A DNA stretch of 33,293 nucleotides. Source: JAYEMH01 sp034717985 [NCBI: Candidatus Ratteibacteria bacterium]. GTDB taxonomy: Bacteria; CAZDME01; JAYEMH01. The notes beneath the pieces are model-generated. The model did not search any database and was not told the origin of the DNA. It was given only the letters and a program-made list of their open reading frames with translations. This document shows positions 8,506-15,148 of the stretch, piece by piece; within the stretch, counting starts at the first letter, position 1; the number at the start of each line of letters is the position of its first letter. The stretch lies in assembly GCA_034717985.1 (NCBI GenBank), contig JAYEMH010000032.1, positions 1 through 33,293 on the forward strand. Direction: 5' to 3'. A program made the translations under genes and the position numbers.

Positions 8506-8687
8506 GACTTATGGAGCGTCAGCGAACATAAGTCGCTGGGCGAATTATCCCCAGCGTTTAGACCCTTCCTTTGTAAGGATTAGTAAGGCCTATCCTTTAG
8601 ACCCCTCCTTAAAAAGGAGCAGGAGGGTCTATCCTTTAGGGTTAGGATTAGATTTGCTAAAGCAAATCTACAGGGGATTTTTCCCCT
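8506..8687. repeat. Cluster of five short hairpins
   Basis: Stems, in order: GACTTATG/CATAAGTC (8506-8513, 8527-8534); CGCTGGG/CCCAGCG (8534-8540, 8550-8556); GACCCCTCC/AGGAGGGTC, imperfect (8600-8608, 8621-8629); TAGATTTGCT/AGCAAATCTA (8649-8658, 8661-8670); and AGGGGA/TCCCCT (8672-8677, 8682-8687). The last is followed by T-rich DNA on the plus strand and could act as a terminator in that direction. The stretch lies between two minus-strand GT4 genes. Confidence 0.75.
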
Positions 8688-8869
8688 TTTCCTTATCTTT
8701 TTAATCCTGTAAATCCTGTCGGAAATTCTTTTTTCTCTATTTATAAACCGACATTCCTTTCCCAAAATGTCCCAAATATGTCTCATAAAATGTCTCAAAT
8801 ATTCAGTTCATAATAGACGCCTTTCTTTTCACCTTTCATCTTTTCTCTATGAACTCTGTGGTTATTTTT

Positions 8870-8929
8870 ACGGTAAACGGTAAATGCAAGAAGGGAAAAA
8901 GCCGTCTCTCATCTCTCGTCTCCCGTTTA
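8870..8929. repeat. Short heptamer repeat tracts
   Basis: ACGGTAA occurs twice in tandem at 8870-8883. Three further 7-bp units (CCGTCTC, TCATCTC, TCGTCTC) run from 8902 to 8922, followed by CCGTTTA, whose CGTTTACC is the inverse of GGTAAACG in the first tract. The 7-bp spacing is the same as in the other heptamer tracts of the window although the word differs. Confidence 0.6.
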
Positions 8930-9182
8930 CCACAATGGTACTGTCAATAACCACAGCTTATTCTTTTTTCTTGTTTTTCTCTGTGTTCACCTGTGTCCAT
9001 CTGTGGTTTAATTTCTTTTCTGCTTTTTCTTTTATGTTAATCTGTGATTCATCTTTTTTTAATCCTGTAAATCCCGTCAGAAATTCTTCTTTCTCTATTT
9101 TTCAGTTTTCTTTTCCTCCGTGTGCTCTGCGGTTAATTTCTTTTCCTGTGGTTATTTTTTAATCCTGTAAATCTTGTCGGAT

Positions 9183-10373
9183 CTAAATTCCAAACTTATC
9201 CAAAGCCGCTTCAAACCTATCCAAAACCGCCTCCCAGCTAAAATTCTTCTCTACGTATGATTCTCCGTTCTGCCCCATCCGGTCGGTTAAGTCTTTCTCC
9301 CGCAAAAAGAAATTAAGGCATTCTTCGAATTCAAAATAATTTTTGAAAAATAATCCACCTTTACTGCGCAGACAATGGTCTTTTGTCACCGCGCAATCAC
9401 TATGAACTAAAACCGGCCGGCCGGATAACCACGATTCCATCATCACAATAGAAAGGCTTTCATTAACCGAAGGCTGGCAGAAAAATAAAGCCGCCCCAAA
9501 ACCGTCAAGTTTTTCTTTTTCCACAATGTAGCCAAGATCTAAAATATCCTTTTTAGATTCAACTGGAATATTTACCTCACCTGTCCCCAAAAGAACTAAT
9601 TTCAATTCATTTTTATTGTAACATTTGTAGGTTCGGAAGTATTCGATTAGAAGCGGCATGTTTTTCCCCCCCTCTCTTCTTCCGGCAAAAAGCATAAAAG
9701 GGGTATTTAAGGCATATTTTTTTCTAAAATTGTCCGGATTATAGCTTCTGTGAGTTTCAAACCCCAGACTGACCAGGCTTATCTTTTCATCAGGCAGTTT
9801 ATAAAGTCTTTTGGCCAACTCAATTTCCGGGAAGGTATTAAACATTAATCCCCTTACATTATCAAAAAGGGTCTTATAAATTTCAAGCTCGGCAAATGCT
9901 TCATCATGCAGGCAGGGAATGAGCAGAGATTTCTCCGGACAGACCTGAACTCCCCAGTAAGTCAAACCGAATAGATAAGGAATAAAAACGAAGCAGTCAT
10001 AATTATGCCTCTGCCTGTCAATATACCCATATAACTCCTCAGAGTTCACACTTTCCTTAATCCACCTGATTTGCTCTTCATAGGAAACCTCCAGGCGACG
10101 GTCAATCCGGTTCTGAATAGTCAAAAACTCGTTACTGCGGCGATTAAGATTCACCCGAAATCGCCAGACCAGAATATCATTAATTGTCTTTTTCCCCGGC
10201 TCGTAATAATTTTTCCAGGTGAAATGGTCCCGGGCACAGGTAGTCAATACCTCAACGTTGTGTCCGCGCTTTTTTATCCTTTCAGCCAGGCGCTGAGCGT
10301 GAACCTCTGCTCCCCCAGCTGAAACCGGCTCATACCGCGGCACAATAAAAGCAATCCGCCTCTTTTTAATCAC
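9183..10373 (-). CDS. GT4 family glycosyltransferase
   Basis: The 396-residue protein begins IAFIVPRYEPVSAGGAEVHAQRLAERI, the glycine-rich N-terminal loop common in GT4 enzymes, and has FMLFAGRREGGKNMPLLI at the start of the donor domain, LVLLGTGE, and QPSVNESLSIVMMESWLSGRPVLV with the E-x7-E motif, closing with a C-terminal helix (NFSWEAVLDRFEAAL). It is probably a cytoplasmic sugar transferase of the glycan pathway. The start is uncertain: GTG at 10373 overlaps the excellent ribosome binding sequence AGAGGTG, so the true start may be a few codons further in. Repeat DNA begins directly after the stop and fills the gaps on both sides. Its first about 40 bases are duplicated at 5872-5914. Confidence 0.92.
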   Translation of the reverse strand: MIKKRRIAFIVPRYEPVSAGGAEVHAQRLAERIKKRGHNVEVLTTCARDHFTWKNYYEPGKKTINDILVWRFRVNLNRRSNEFLTIQNRIDRRLEVSYEEQIRWIKESVNSEELYGYIDRQRHNYDCFVFIPYLFGLTYWGVQVCPEKSLLIPCLHDEAFAELEIYKTLFDNVRGLMFNTFPEIELAKRLYKLPDEKISLVSLGFETHRSYNPDNFRKKYALNTPFMLFAGRREGGKNMPLLIEYFRTYKCYNKNELKLVLLGTGEVNIPVESKKDILDLGYIVEKEKLDGFGAALFFCQPSVNESLSIVMMESWLSGRPVLVHSDCAVTKDHCLRSKGGLFFKNYFEFEECLNFFLREKDLTDRMGQNGESYVEKNFSWEAVLDRFEAALDKFGI

Positions 10374-10803
10374 CTCTTAACCCTTTCCTAAAATTCTCTA
10401 AATCTATCCAAAAAAATCTTTGACAGGATTAACTGGATTTTTATTCTCTCTTTTGACGGGATTAACAGGATTTTATTTTAAAGCTCCAGCTTTTTTATCC
10501 TGTCTCTTTTAATCCTGCAAATCCTGTCGGAAATTCTTTTTTCTCTATTTTTTAGTTTTCTTTTCATCCGTGTGCTCTGTGGTTAATTTTCTTTTTTTGT
10601 TTATTTTTCGTCTGTGTTCACCTGTGTTTATCTGTGGTTATTTTTATTTCTTTTTTCTTGTTTTTCTCCGTGTGCTCTGTGGTTAAATTCTTTTCCTGTG
10701 GTTATTTTTTTATCCTGTAAATCCTGTCGGAAATTCTTTTGTTTTTTCCCTTTTGTTTTTCCTTTTTCCTTATTTTTTAATATCCGTGTTAATCCGTGTC
10801 TTT
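10374..10803. repeat. Intergenic block of 9-10-bp periodic word repeats
   Basis: From left to right: GACAGGATTAACTGGATT and GACGGGATTAACAGGATT (10423-10472); a hairpin with arms ACAGGAT (10465-10471) and ATCCTGT (10497-10503) enclosing AAAGCT/AGCTTT; then AATCCTGCAAATCCTGTC, CCGTGTGCTCTGTGGTTAA, CGTCTGTGTTCACCTGTGTT, TCTGTGGTTATTTTT and again TCCTGTAAATCCTGTC, ending with ATCCGTGTTAATCCGTGT (10782-10799). The last words form the C-terminus and stop of the next gene. A stretch of more than 50 bases recurs in the block at 20946-21733. No other gene is supported here. Confidence 0.8.
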
Positions 10804-11210
10804 TTAATCTCCTCCAGGGATTTATCCAATTTCTCATTTAAGCTAATGAGAGCATTGGTAATCTGGGCATTAAATTCTTTCTGTTGATTGAAAAGCCGGT
10901 AAGTGTAAAATTTCAGGCAATGCCAGATAATTTTTTTAAACCAGACAACCGGTTTACCGAGAATTCCCCCTTTAGAATGTATTTCAAAGCTCCCGATATC
11001 AATATCGCAGGTTTTTTTTATCACCTTGAGGTAATATTTAAGAAAATCTTTCTCATCGGTAATTTTTTCGATTTCAAGATTACTCACCCGGCTTAAATCA
11101 TATTTATCGTAAAGCCCCGCCTTTTTCTTCTCTTCAATTTTCTGACCGATTTTATCCATAATATTCCGGACGTCAATCTGCTCATCTTTAATTTCAAAAA
11201 TATCTTTCAT
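10770..11210 (-). CDS. Small helical protein downstream of Wzt, unknown function
   Basis: The 146-residue protein is mostly charged helix. Residues 1-60 are polar (DEQIDVRNIMDKIGQKIEEKK), the middle is aromatic and hydrophobic (KPVVWFKKIIWHCLKFYTYRLFNQQKEFN), and residues 108-137 can form a coiled coil (ITNALISLNEKLDKSLEEIKK). The FYTYRLFNQQKEFNAQI stretch resembles a segment found N-terminal to methyltransferase or glycosyltransferase domains in other ABC-exported glycan loci, but no catalytic domain follows here. The last ten residues (TRINTDIKK and before) and the stop are encoded by the repeat word ACACGGATTA. It starts with ATG at 11210, with GAGGAGG about eleven bases upstream. It could be a truncated remnant or a stand-alone partner of the exporter. 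Function unknown. Confidence 0.7.
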   Translation of the reverse strand: MKDIFEIKDEQIDVRNIMDKIGQKIEEKKKAGLYDKYDLSRVSNLEIEKITDEKDFLKYYLKVIKKTCDIDIGSFEIHSKGGILGKPVVWFKKIIWHCLKFYTYRLFNQQKEFNAQITNALISLNEKLDKSLEEIKKTRINTDIKK

Positions 11211-11236
11211 GCGGCTTTTTCCTCCTCGTCATTGAA

Positions 11237-11285
11237 ACCTATCACCTATAACCTGTTACCTACGACCTATTCCCTATCACCTGTT
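11237..11285. repeat. Heptamer tandem repeat (ACCTATC type) at the 3' end of wzt
   Basis: Seven consecutive 7-bp units, consensus ACCTATC: ACCTATC, ACCTATA, ACCTGTT, ACCTACG, ACCTATT, CCCTATC, ACCTGTT. The wzt stop codon at 11260 lies within the tract, so its last residues (VIGNRS) are repeat-encoded. Confidence 0.85.
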
Positions 11286-12474
11286 TTATCTTCCACCGGC
11301 ATTTCATATCCACAAACCCTTCTGCTTTCTTTTCACTCTCCACCCAGATAACATATTGATTGTCCTGGCGGTGATAATGCCTCTGGTGGTCTTCAGAGTG
11401 AACTGCCAGTGAAAAAAAGTACTTCCCGTGAAAAAGGGGAATAGAATCAATGATTAAATCAATAACGCCTTTCTCCTGGATAAAGGGAATGTCGTATTTC
11501 TCAATAAGGGTATTGGTGCCAAAACAGATTCGGCCTTCCTTGTCCGTAACAGCAAAACCAAAACAGGGGCGGGCAATTTTCCCCCGGGCGAAAAAAGGAA
11601 TTTGCACGGTAATTTTGTCTCCGGTCAGGAAATGCCGGTTTTCTTTACCGCCGGCATCCAGAAACTTCACCTGCCCGATTTCAACCTCTCTCGTCCCCCA
11701 TTCCTTGACTAAAATACCGGCTTGTTTATGCAGTCCCAGCTCCCGGTATTTCTCAACCACCTCAAGCGGTTCACCCATATCAATAAAATTTCCCTCATCA
11801 ATCAGCATTATCCGGTCACATATTTTTTTCAAGGTGTCTAAATCGTGGGAAACAATAAGCATTGTCTTTCTATCTTTTTGGAAATTAACAATTTTATTTA
11901 AACATTTTTTTCGGAAGGTTTCATCCCCGACGGCCAGCACTTCGTCAATTAAAAGGATATCCGGATTTACCTCAACGGCAATGGAAAAACCCAGGCGAAC
12001 ATACATACCGGAAGAGTAGTGCTTCACCGGAACGTCAATAAAAGATTTAAGTTCAGAGAAGCTGACTATTTGATTGAATTTCTTTTCAATCTCAGACCGG
12101 CTTAACCCCAGGATAGAACCGTTTAAAAATATATTTTCTCTACCCGTCAGGTCAGGATGAAATCCGGCACCCAGCTCCAAAAGACTCGATACCCGTCCGT
12201 CTACCTTAATTTCTCCTTCGGTAGGAAGCATGGTATTGGCAATCAATCCAAGAAGGGTGCTTTTTCCGGCTCCATTAGCGCCGATAATTCCCATGGTTTC
12301 CCCCTTTTTTACCGAAAAGGTGAGATTGCGCAGCGCCCAGAATTCGGTCTTTTTCACTCCCTTTTTTAATCTTAAGAGATCGATTATCGCTGACTTGAAC
12401 GTCCGGCTTCTCTCTCTCCGGGGATAAAACCTCTTACCCACATCTTTCACTTCAATTGGATGCATTTTTATCAC
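11260..12474 (-). CDS. wzt: ABC transporter ATPase for polysaccharide export with C-terminal Wzt domain
   Basis: The 404-residue protein has an N-terminal nucleotide-binding domain with Walker A GANGAGKST (65-73), signature YSSGMYVRLGF (153-163), Walker B ILLIDE (173-178) and H-loop IVSHD (about 209). A linker leads to a C-terminal beta-sandwich (about 260-395: VKFLDAGG, FGFAVTDKEGRICFGTNT, FHGKYFFSLAVHSED) typical of Wzt proteins that recognise the modified end of the glycan before export. It forms the ATPase subunit with the Wzm-like permease encoded just upstream. Start: GTG at 12474, or more likely ATG at 12465 (MHPIEVKDVGKRFY) with GAGTG eight bases upstream. The gap to the permease gene is 261 bases of heptamer repeat and T-rich DNA. 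The stop lies inside another heptamer tract. Confidence 0.95.
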   Translation of the reverse strand: MIKMHPIEVKDVGKRFYPRRERSRTFKSAIIDLLRLKKGVKKTEFWALRNLTFSVKKGETMGIIGANGAGKSTLLGLIANTMLPTEGEIKVDGRVSSLLELGAGFHPDLTGRENIFLNGSILGLSRSEIEKKFNQIVSFSELKSFIDVPVKHYSSGMYVRLGFSIAVEVNPDILLIDEVLAVGDETFRKKCLNKIVNFQKDRKTMLIVSHDLDTLKKICDRIMLIDEGNFIDMGEPLEVVEKYRELGLHKQAGILVKEWGTREVEIGQVKFLDAGGKENRHFLTGDKITVQIPFFARGKIARPCFGFAVTDKEGRICFGTNTLIEKYDIPFIQEKGVIDLIIDSIPLFHGKYFFSLAVHSEDHQRHYHRQDNQYVIWVESEKKAEGFVDMKCRWKIKQVIGNRS

Positions 12475-12500
12475 TCTACAATTAATCTGTCTCTGATTCA

Positions 12501-12550
12501 GATACTGGACTTCAGACAGAAAGACAGACTATAGACATTAGACTTCAGAC
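12501..12550. repeat. Degenerate heptamer repeat, GTCTNNN words on the minus strand
   Basis: On the minus strand the tract reads as 7-bp units beginning GTCT (GTCTGAA, GTCTAAT, GTCTATA, GTCTGTC and more degenerate ones). It is the same word family as the tract at 12638-12714 but in opposite orientation, so the two form a loose inverted pair in the wzt-wzm gap. Confidence 0.65.
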
Positions 12551-12637
12551 TTTTCTATGTAAGCAGTCAACCTCTGAAGTATCCTTCCTGACTCTTTACC
12601 CATAGTTCTTTTAATTTTTATTTATTTTTTTACCTTA

Positions 12638-12714
12638 GTCTATTGTCTATGGTCTATGGCCTATGGTCTATGGTCTATGATCTATGGTCTATGATCTATG
12701 GTCTACTGTCTAAA
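12638..12714 (+). repeat. Heptamer tandem repeat (GTCTATG) of 11 units
   Basis: Eleven uninterrupted 7-bp units run from 12638 to 12714: GTCTATT, GTCTATG (five times exact), GCCTATG, ATCTATG (twice), GTCTACT and GTCTAAA. The phase is kept exactly throughout. It lies 22 bases from the stop of the permease gene, in the 261-base wzm-wzt gap, which has no gene. Confidence 0.92.
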
Positions 12715-12735
12715 TCACAGATAATTAATCTGTGT

Positions 12736-13506
12736 CTACAGTTCATCGGCAAAGTAATGTTCATATTTTAAAAAAATCCGGATTCCGAAAATCAAAACAA
12801 TAACCGAAATACCCAGCGATAAACCAGGCATCTGCCAGCCGGGTAAGGCCTGCCCTAAAAATACCGCCCGGTAAAGCGTAACAATAGAAGCCATTGGATT
12901 CAAAAGATAAATCGTCAAGAATCGCTCCGGCACCATGTTTAGCGGGTAAATAATCGGGGTTAGAAAAAACCAGGCCAAAAGCAGAACACCGACAATATGC
13001 TCCGTATCCCGAAAATAGACGTTGGAACAGGAAATTATTAAAGATAATCCTAAAATAAATAAAGTCTGCAGAAGGATTATCAGCGGTAGAAAAATAAGGT
13101 TGAAACCGAAATTGGTTTTAAAAAAGATAAGAAGGGCAAAAAGGACAATTAAAGAAAAAAGGAAATTAATCAAATTGGCAATAACCATTGAGAAAGGAAG
13201 AATGATGCGGGGGAAATAGGTCTTCTTTACCAGGTTGGTATTTCCCGATACGGAATTTACCGAATCACTCAGGCACATAACAAAAAACTGCCAGGGTATA
13301 ATCCCGGTTAAGAGCACCCTGATATCTATCTTAAATCTTAAAATACCGATAAATATAAGATATATTAGTGCCATAAAAAGAGGATTCAAAAGTGTCCACA
13401 AAAAGCCCAAAACCGAGCTTTTATACCTGATCTTGAGATTCCTCAAGACCATGTTCCAGACTAACTCCCGCCTCTCAATTATCTGCGTAATTTTGCCTTT
13501 AAACAT
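12736..13506 (-). CDS. wzm: ABC-2 type polysaccharide export permease
   Basis: About 256 residues from ATG at 13506 (MFKGKITQIIERRELVWNMV). It has the typical ABC-2/Wzm layout: a cytoplasmic N-terminal amphipathic segment, LRNLKIRYKSSVLGFLWTLLNP, six hydrophobic segments, and the late motif DTEHIVGVLLLAWFFLTPIIYPLNMVP, which is strongly conserved in O-antigen and teichoic-acid permeases. The frame is open 48 codons further to 13650, but that extension is not typical of the family and covers the divergent promoter, so I prefer 13506. With Wzt it forms the inner-membrane channel that moves the undecaprenyl-linked glycan out. It heads the left-hand minus-strand gene series. Confidence 0.93.
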   Translation of the reverse strand: MFKGKITQIIERRELVWNMVLRNLKIRYKSSVLGFLWTLLNPLFMALIYLIFIGILRFKIDIRVLLTGIIPWQFFVMCLSDSVNSVSGNTNLVKKTYFPRIILPFSMVIANLINFLFSLIVLFALLIFFKTNFGFNLIFLPLIILLQTLFILGLSLIISCSNVYFRDTEHIVGVLLLAWFFLTPIIYPLNMVPERFLTIYLLNPMASIVTLYRAVFLGQALPGWQMPGLSLGISVIVLIFGIRIFLKYEHYFADEL

Positions 13507-13573
13507 ACCCCATATAGTATAAAAGAGAAAAGGAAAAGTCAAGCAGAAAGGACTGACTGTCACCTTTTTGCCG

Positions 13574-13602
13574 TTGTAACCTTCCGGGACAAATGCTATA
13601 AT
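13574..13602 (+). promoter_or_regulatory. Sigma-70 type promoter for the SGNH esterase gene
   Basis: TTGTAA (13574-13579), a 17-base spacer and a perfect TATAAT (13597-13602) face the plus-strand gene at 13684. Transcription would start near 13609. Confidence 0.7.
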
Positions 13603-13683
13603 AAATTGATGCCAGAAAAAATCAAAACAAATGAGAAATTTATCTATCACTTGCCGGTTTGAACAACAAACAAAAGAGAAAAT

Positions 13684-14421
13684 ATGAAAAAAATATTCGC
13701 GGCATTATTTCTAACACTTATCTGTTCAGCATGCTCATCAGAAATTCCTCAAAATGCAGCAACAATACCGGTTCCACAACCTAAATCTATTGTTAGCGGG
13801 CCGAATTCGTGGACCCCGCGGTTTATCAAAAAAAATCAAGCTGTCAAAAATGGTAATATCGATTTGGTGTTCATAGGGGATTCTATTACTGCGGGGTGGG
13901 AAACCGGAGCAGGTAAAGAGATATGGGAAAAATATTACTCAAAAAAGAAGTCTCTCAACTTAGGATTTGGCGGTGACCGGACAGAACATGTAATCTGGAG
14001 ATTGCAAAATGGAAATTTTGATGGAATAAATCCCAAATTAGTCGTTTTGATGATTGGCACTAACAACACCGGCCGGCGAATGGATAATCCGGTTATGATA
14101 GCCGAAGGCATAAAACTAATAATAGAAACTATCCATCTGAAATCACCAAGCACCAAAATTCTGCTGCTCGGGATATTCCCGAGGGAAAAAACAAAAGATG
14201 GTCCGATGAGAAAAAATAATGATAACGTTAACGAAATAATAAAGAACTATCCCAAAAACTATAAATTTGTTGATTATCTGGATATCTCGAAAAATTTTTT
14301 AAATGAAGATGGCACCTTATCGCGGGAAATAATGTATGATTTATTGCATCTGACATCTAAGGGCTACGGAATATTGGCTGAGGCTTTAGAAGAAAAAATA
14401 AAGGAGTTAATGGAAGAATAA
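13684..14421 (+). CDS. SGNH/GDSL-family esterase, probably exported
   Basis: The 245-residue protein has an N-terminal signal (MKKIFAALFLTLICSAC) ending in a lipobox-like but atypical C17, suggesting a lipoprotein. The catalytic blocks of the PAF-acetylhydrolase-like SGNH group are visible: FIGDSITAGW (S67), LGFGGDRTEHV, MIGTNNTG (N127) and DLLHLTSKGY (D219, H222). Likely activity is removal of O-acetyl or other acyl groups from an extracellular glycan or lipid, which would fit the locus; the substrate is not shown. It is the only substantial plus-strand gene, has its own promoter, and its last 58 bases overlap the convergent RibD-type gene. The ribosome binding site is weak (AGAGAAAAT before ATG). 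Confidence 0.92.
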   Translation: MKKIFAALFLTLICSACSSEIPQNAATIPVPQPKSIVSGPNSWTPRFIKKNQAVKNGNIDLVFIGDSITAGWETGAGKEIWEKYYSKKKSLNLGFGGDRTEHVIWRLQNGNFDGINPKLVVLMIGTNNTGRRMDNPVMIAEGIKLIIETIHLKSPSTKILLLGIFPREKTKDGPMRKNNDNVNEIIKNYPKNYKFVDYLDISKNFLNEDGTLSREIMYDLLHLTSKGYGILAEALEEKIKELMEE

Positions 14422-15107
14422 ACCGGTTTAGCCGTAACAACCAAATCCCGCCCCATCTTTTGAACCTTTTCAAATTTAAATTCGGGCAATTGGGCAATAT
14501 CGGAAATTTCCCGCCCGCCAACAGTCTCTAATCCCCGGCCCATAATTTCAGGGGCAATAATAACAATCAATCTGTCGGCTAAACCCTCTTTTAAAAAAGA
14601 GGTAATAACCTTACTCCCTCCTTCAACCAGCAAGCTCTTTATTTTTAATTTTCTCAAAAAACCTAAAAGCTTCCGCAAATTCACCCGGCCTTTTTTATTT
14701 CCGGGAACAAGAAGAACCTCAATCCCCCGCCGTCGAAAAAGTTCAATCTTTCTTTTCGGGGCTAATTTCGTCGCGGCGATAATTGTCCGGGTCTGCCTGC
14801 CTTGCAAGATAAGCTTAGATTCAAGCGGGGTGCGCAATCCGGAATCAAGAATAATCCGGATGGGACTTCTTCCCTTAACCAGGCGGACGGTCAAAAGAGG
14901 GTTATCTTTTATCACCGTATTGACACCGACCAGAATAGCTTGATGCTGCGCCCTTAACTTATGGACGAAACCGAGGGCCTCCGGCCCGCTAATCCGGCAG
15001 GAACGGCCGGAGCGGGCGGCAATCTTGCCATCCAGTGTTTGGGCATATTTAATAGTAACAAACGGTTTTCTTTTCATTCTATATTTTTTAGCAATTTCAT
15101 TTTTCAT
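14364..15107 (-). CDS. RibD C-terminal-type (DHFR-fold) pyrimidine reductase
   Basis: The conserved part starts KPFVTIKYAQTLDGKIAARSG and continues ISGPEALGFVHKLRAQHQAILVGVNTVIKDNPLLTVR, RIILDSGLRTPL and LLVEGGSKVITSFL. This is the NADPH-dependent reductase domain that acts on 5-amino-6-ribosylamino pyrimidine phosphates in riboflavin synthesis. The N-terminal deaminase domain of bifunctional RibD is absent, so it is a stand-alone reductase of about normal length (around 220). Starts at 15107 or 15074 are both possible; the second matches the family start better, while the first has an AGGA from repeat DNA upstream. The last about 18 residues (SSINSFIFSSKASANIP) lie antisense to the esterase gene and look non-conserved, as if an original stop was lost. 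Its presence in a glycan locus is unexplained. Confidence 0.87.
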   Translation of the reverse strand: MKNEIAKKYRMKRKPFVTIKYAQTLDGKIAARSGRSCRISGPEALGFVHKLRAQHQAILVGVNTVIKDNPLLTVRLVKGRSPIRIILDSGLRTPLESKLILQGRQTRTIIAATKLAPKRKIELFRRRGIEVLLVPGNKKGRVNLRKLLGFLRKLKIKSLLVEGGSKVITSFLKEGLADRLIVIIAPEIMGRGLETVGGREISDIAQLPEFKFEKVQKMGRDLVVTAKPVYSSINSFIFSSKASANIP

Positions 15108-15145
15108 CTGTGTAATCCTACTTTTATAATCTGTGTAATCATTAT
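15105..15145 (-). repeat. GATTACACAGAT word repeats
   Basis: Two copies of the word GATTACACAGAT, separated by about 20 bases, fill the short gap between the GT2 and reductase genes. The upstream candidate start codon of the reductase lies at the end of one copy. Confidence 0.7.
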
Positions 15146-15148
15146 ATA

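Larger units (their letters stand above)
8491..9182. repeat. Composite intergenic repeat region with no supported gene
   Basis: This 690-base gap contains a hairpin cluster (8506-8687), AATCCTGTAAATCCTGTC-type words at about 8702, 9061 and 9162, CTGTGTTCACCTGTGTCCAT and CTCTGTGGTT-type words, an ATGTCTCAAAT/ATGTCCCAAAT tract near 8767-8806, and heptamer tracts at 8870-8929. Short open frames here translate repeat words and show no family features. Any promoter for the GT4-flavoprotein-aminotransferase operon would have to lie here, but I could not identify one confidently. Confidence 0.8.

Noticed and set aside
8580-8798. 72-codon minus-strand frame upstream of the GT4 gene
   Set aside because: It runs through hairpins and repeat words and shows no recognisable protein features.
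11450-12019. 189-codon open frame antisense to wzt, and a 133-codon frame antisense to the flavoprotein at 6110-6511
   Set aside because: Both oppose strongly conserved coding sequences and their products show no domain pattern; they are mirror frames of real genes.
13507-13650. N-terminal extension of the Wzm permease to 13650
   Set aside because: The extra 48 residues are not typical of the family and overlap the divergent promoter; ATG at 13506 gives a standard protein.
13609-13662. Short leader peptide (MPEKIKTNEKFIYHLPV) ahead of the esterase gene
   Set aside because: It begins at about the predicted transcript start, lacks a ribosome binding site, and contains no attenuator-like residues or following terminator, so chance is the simpler view.
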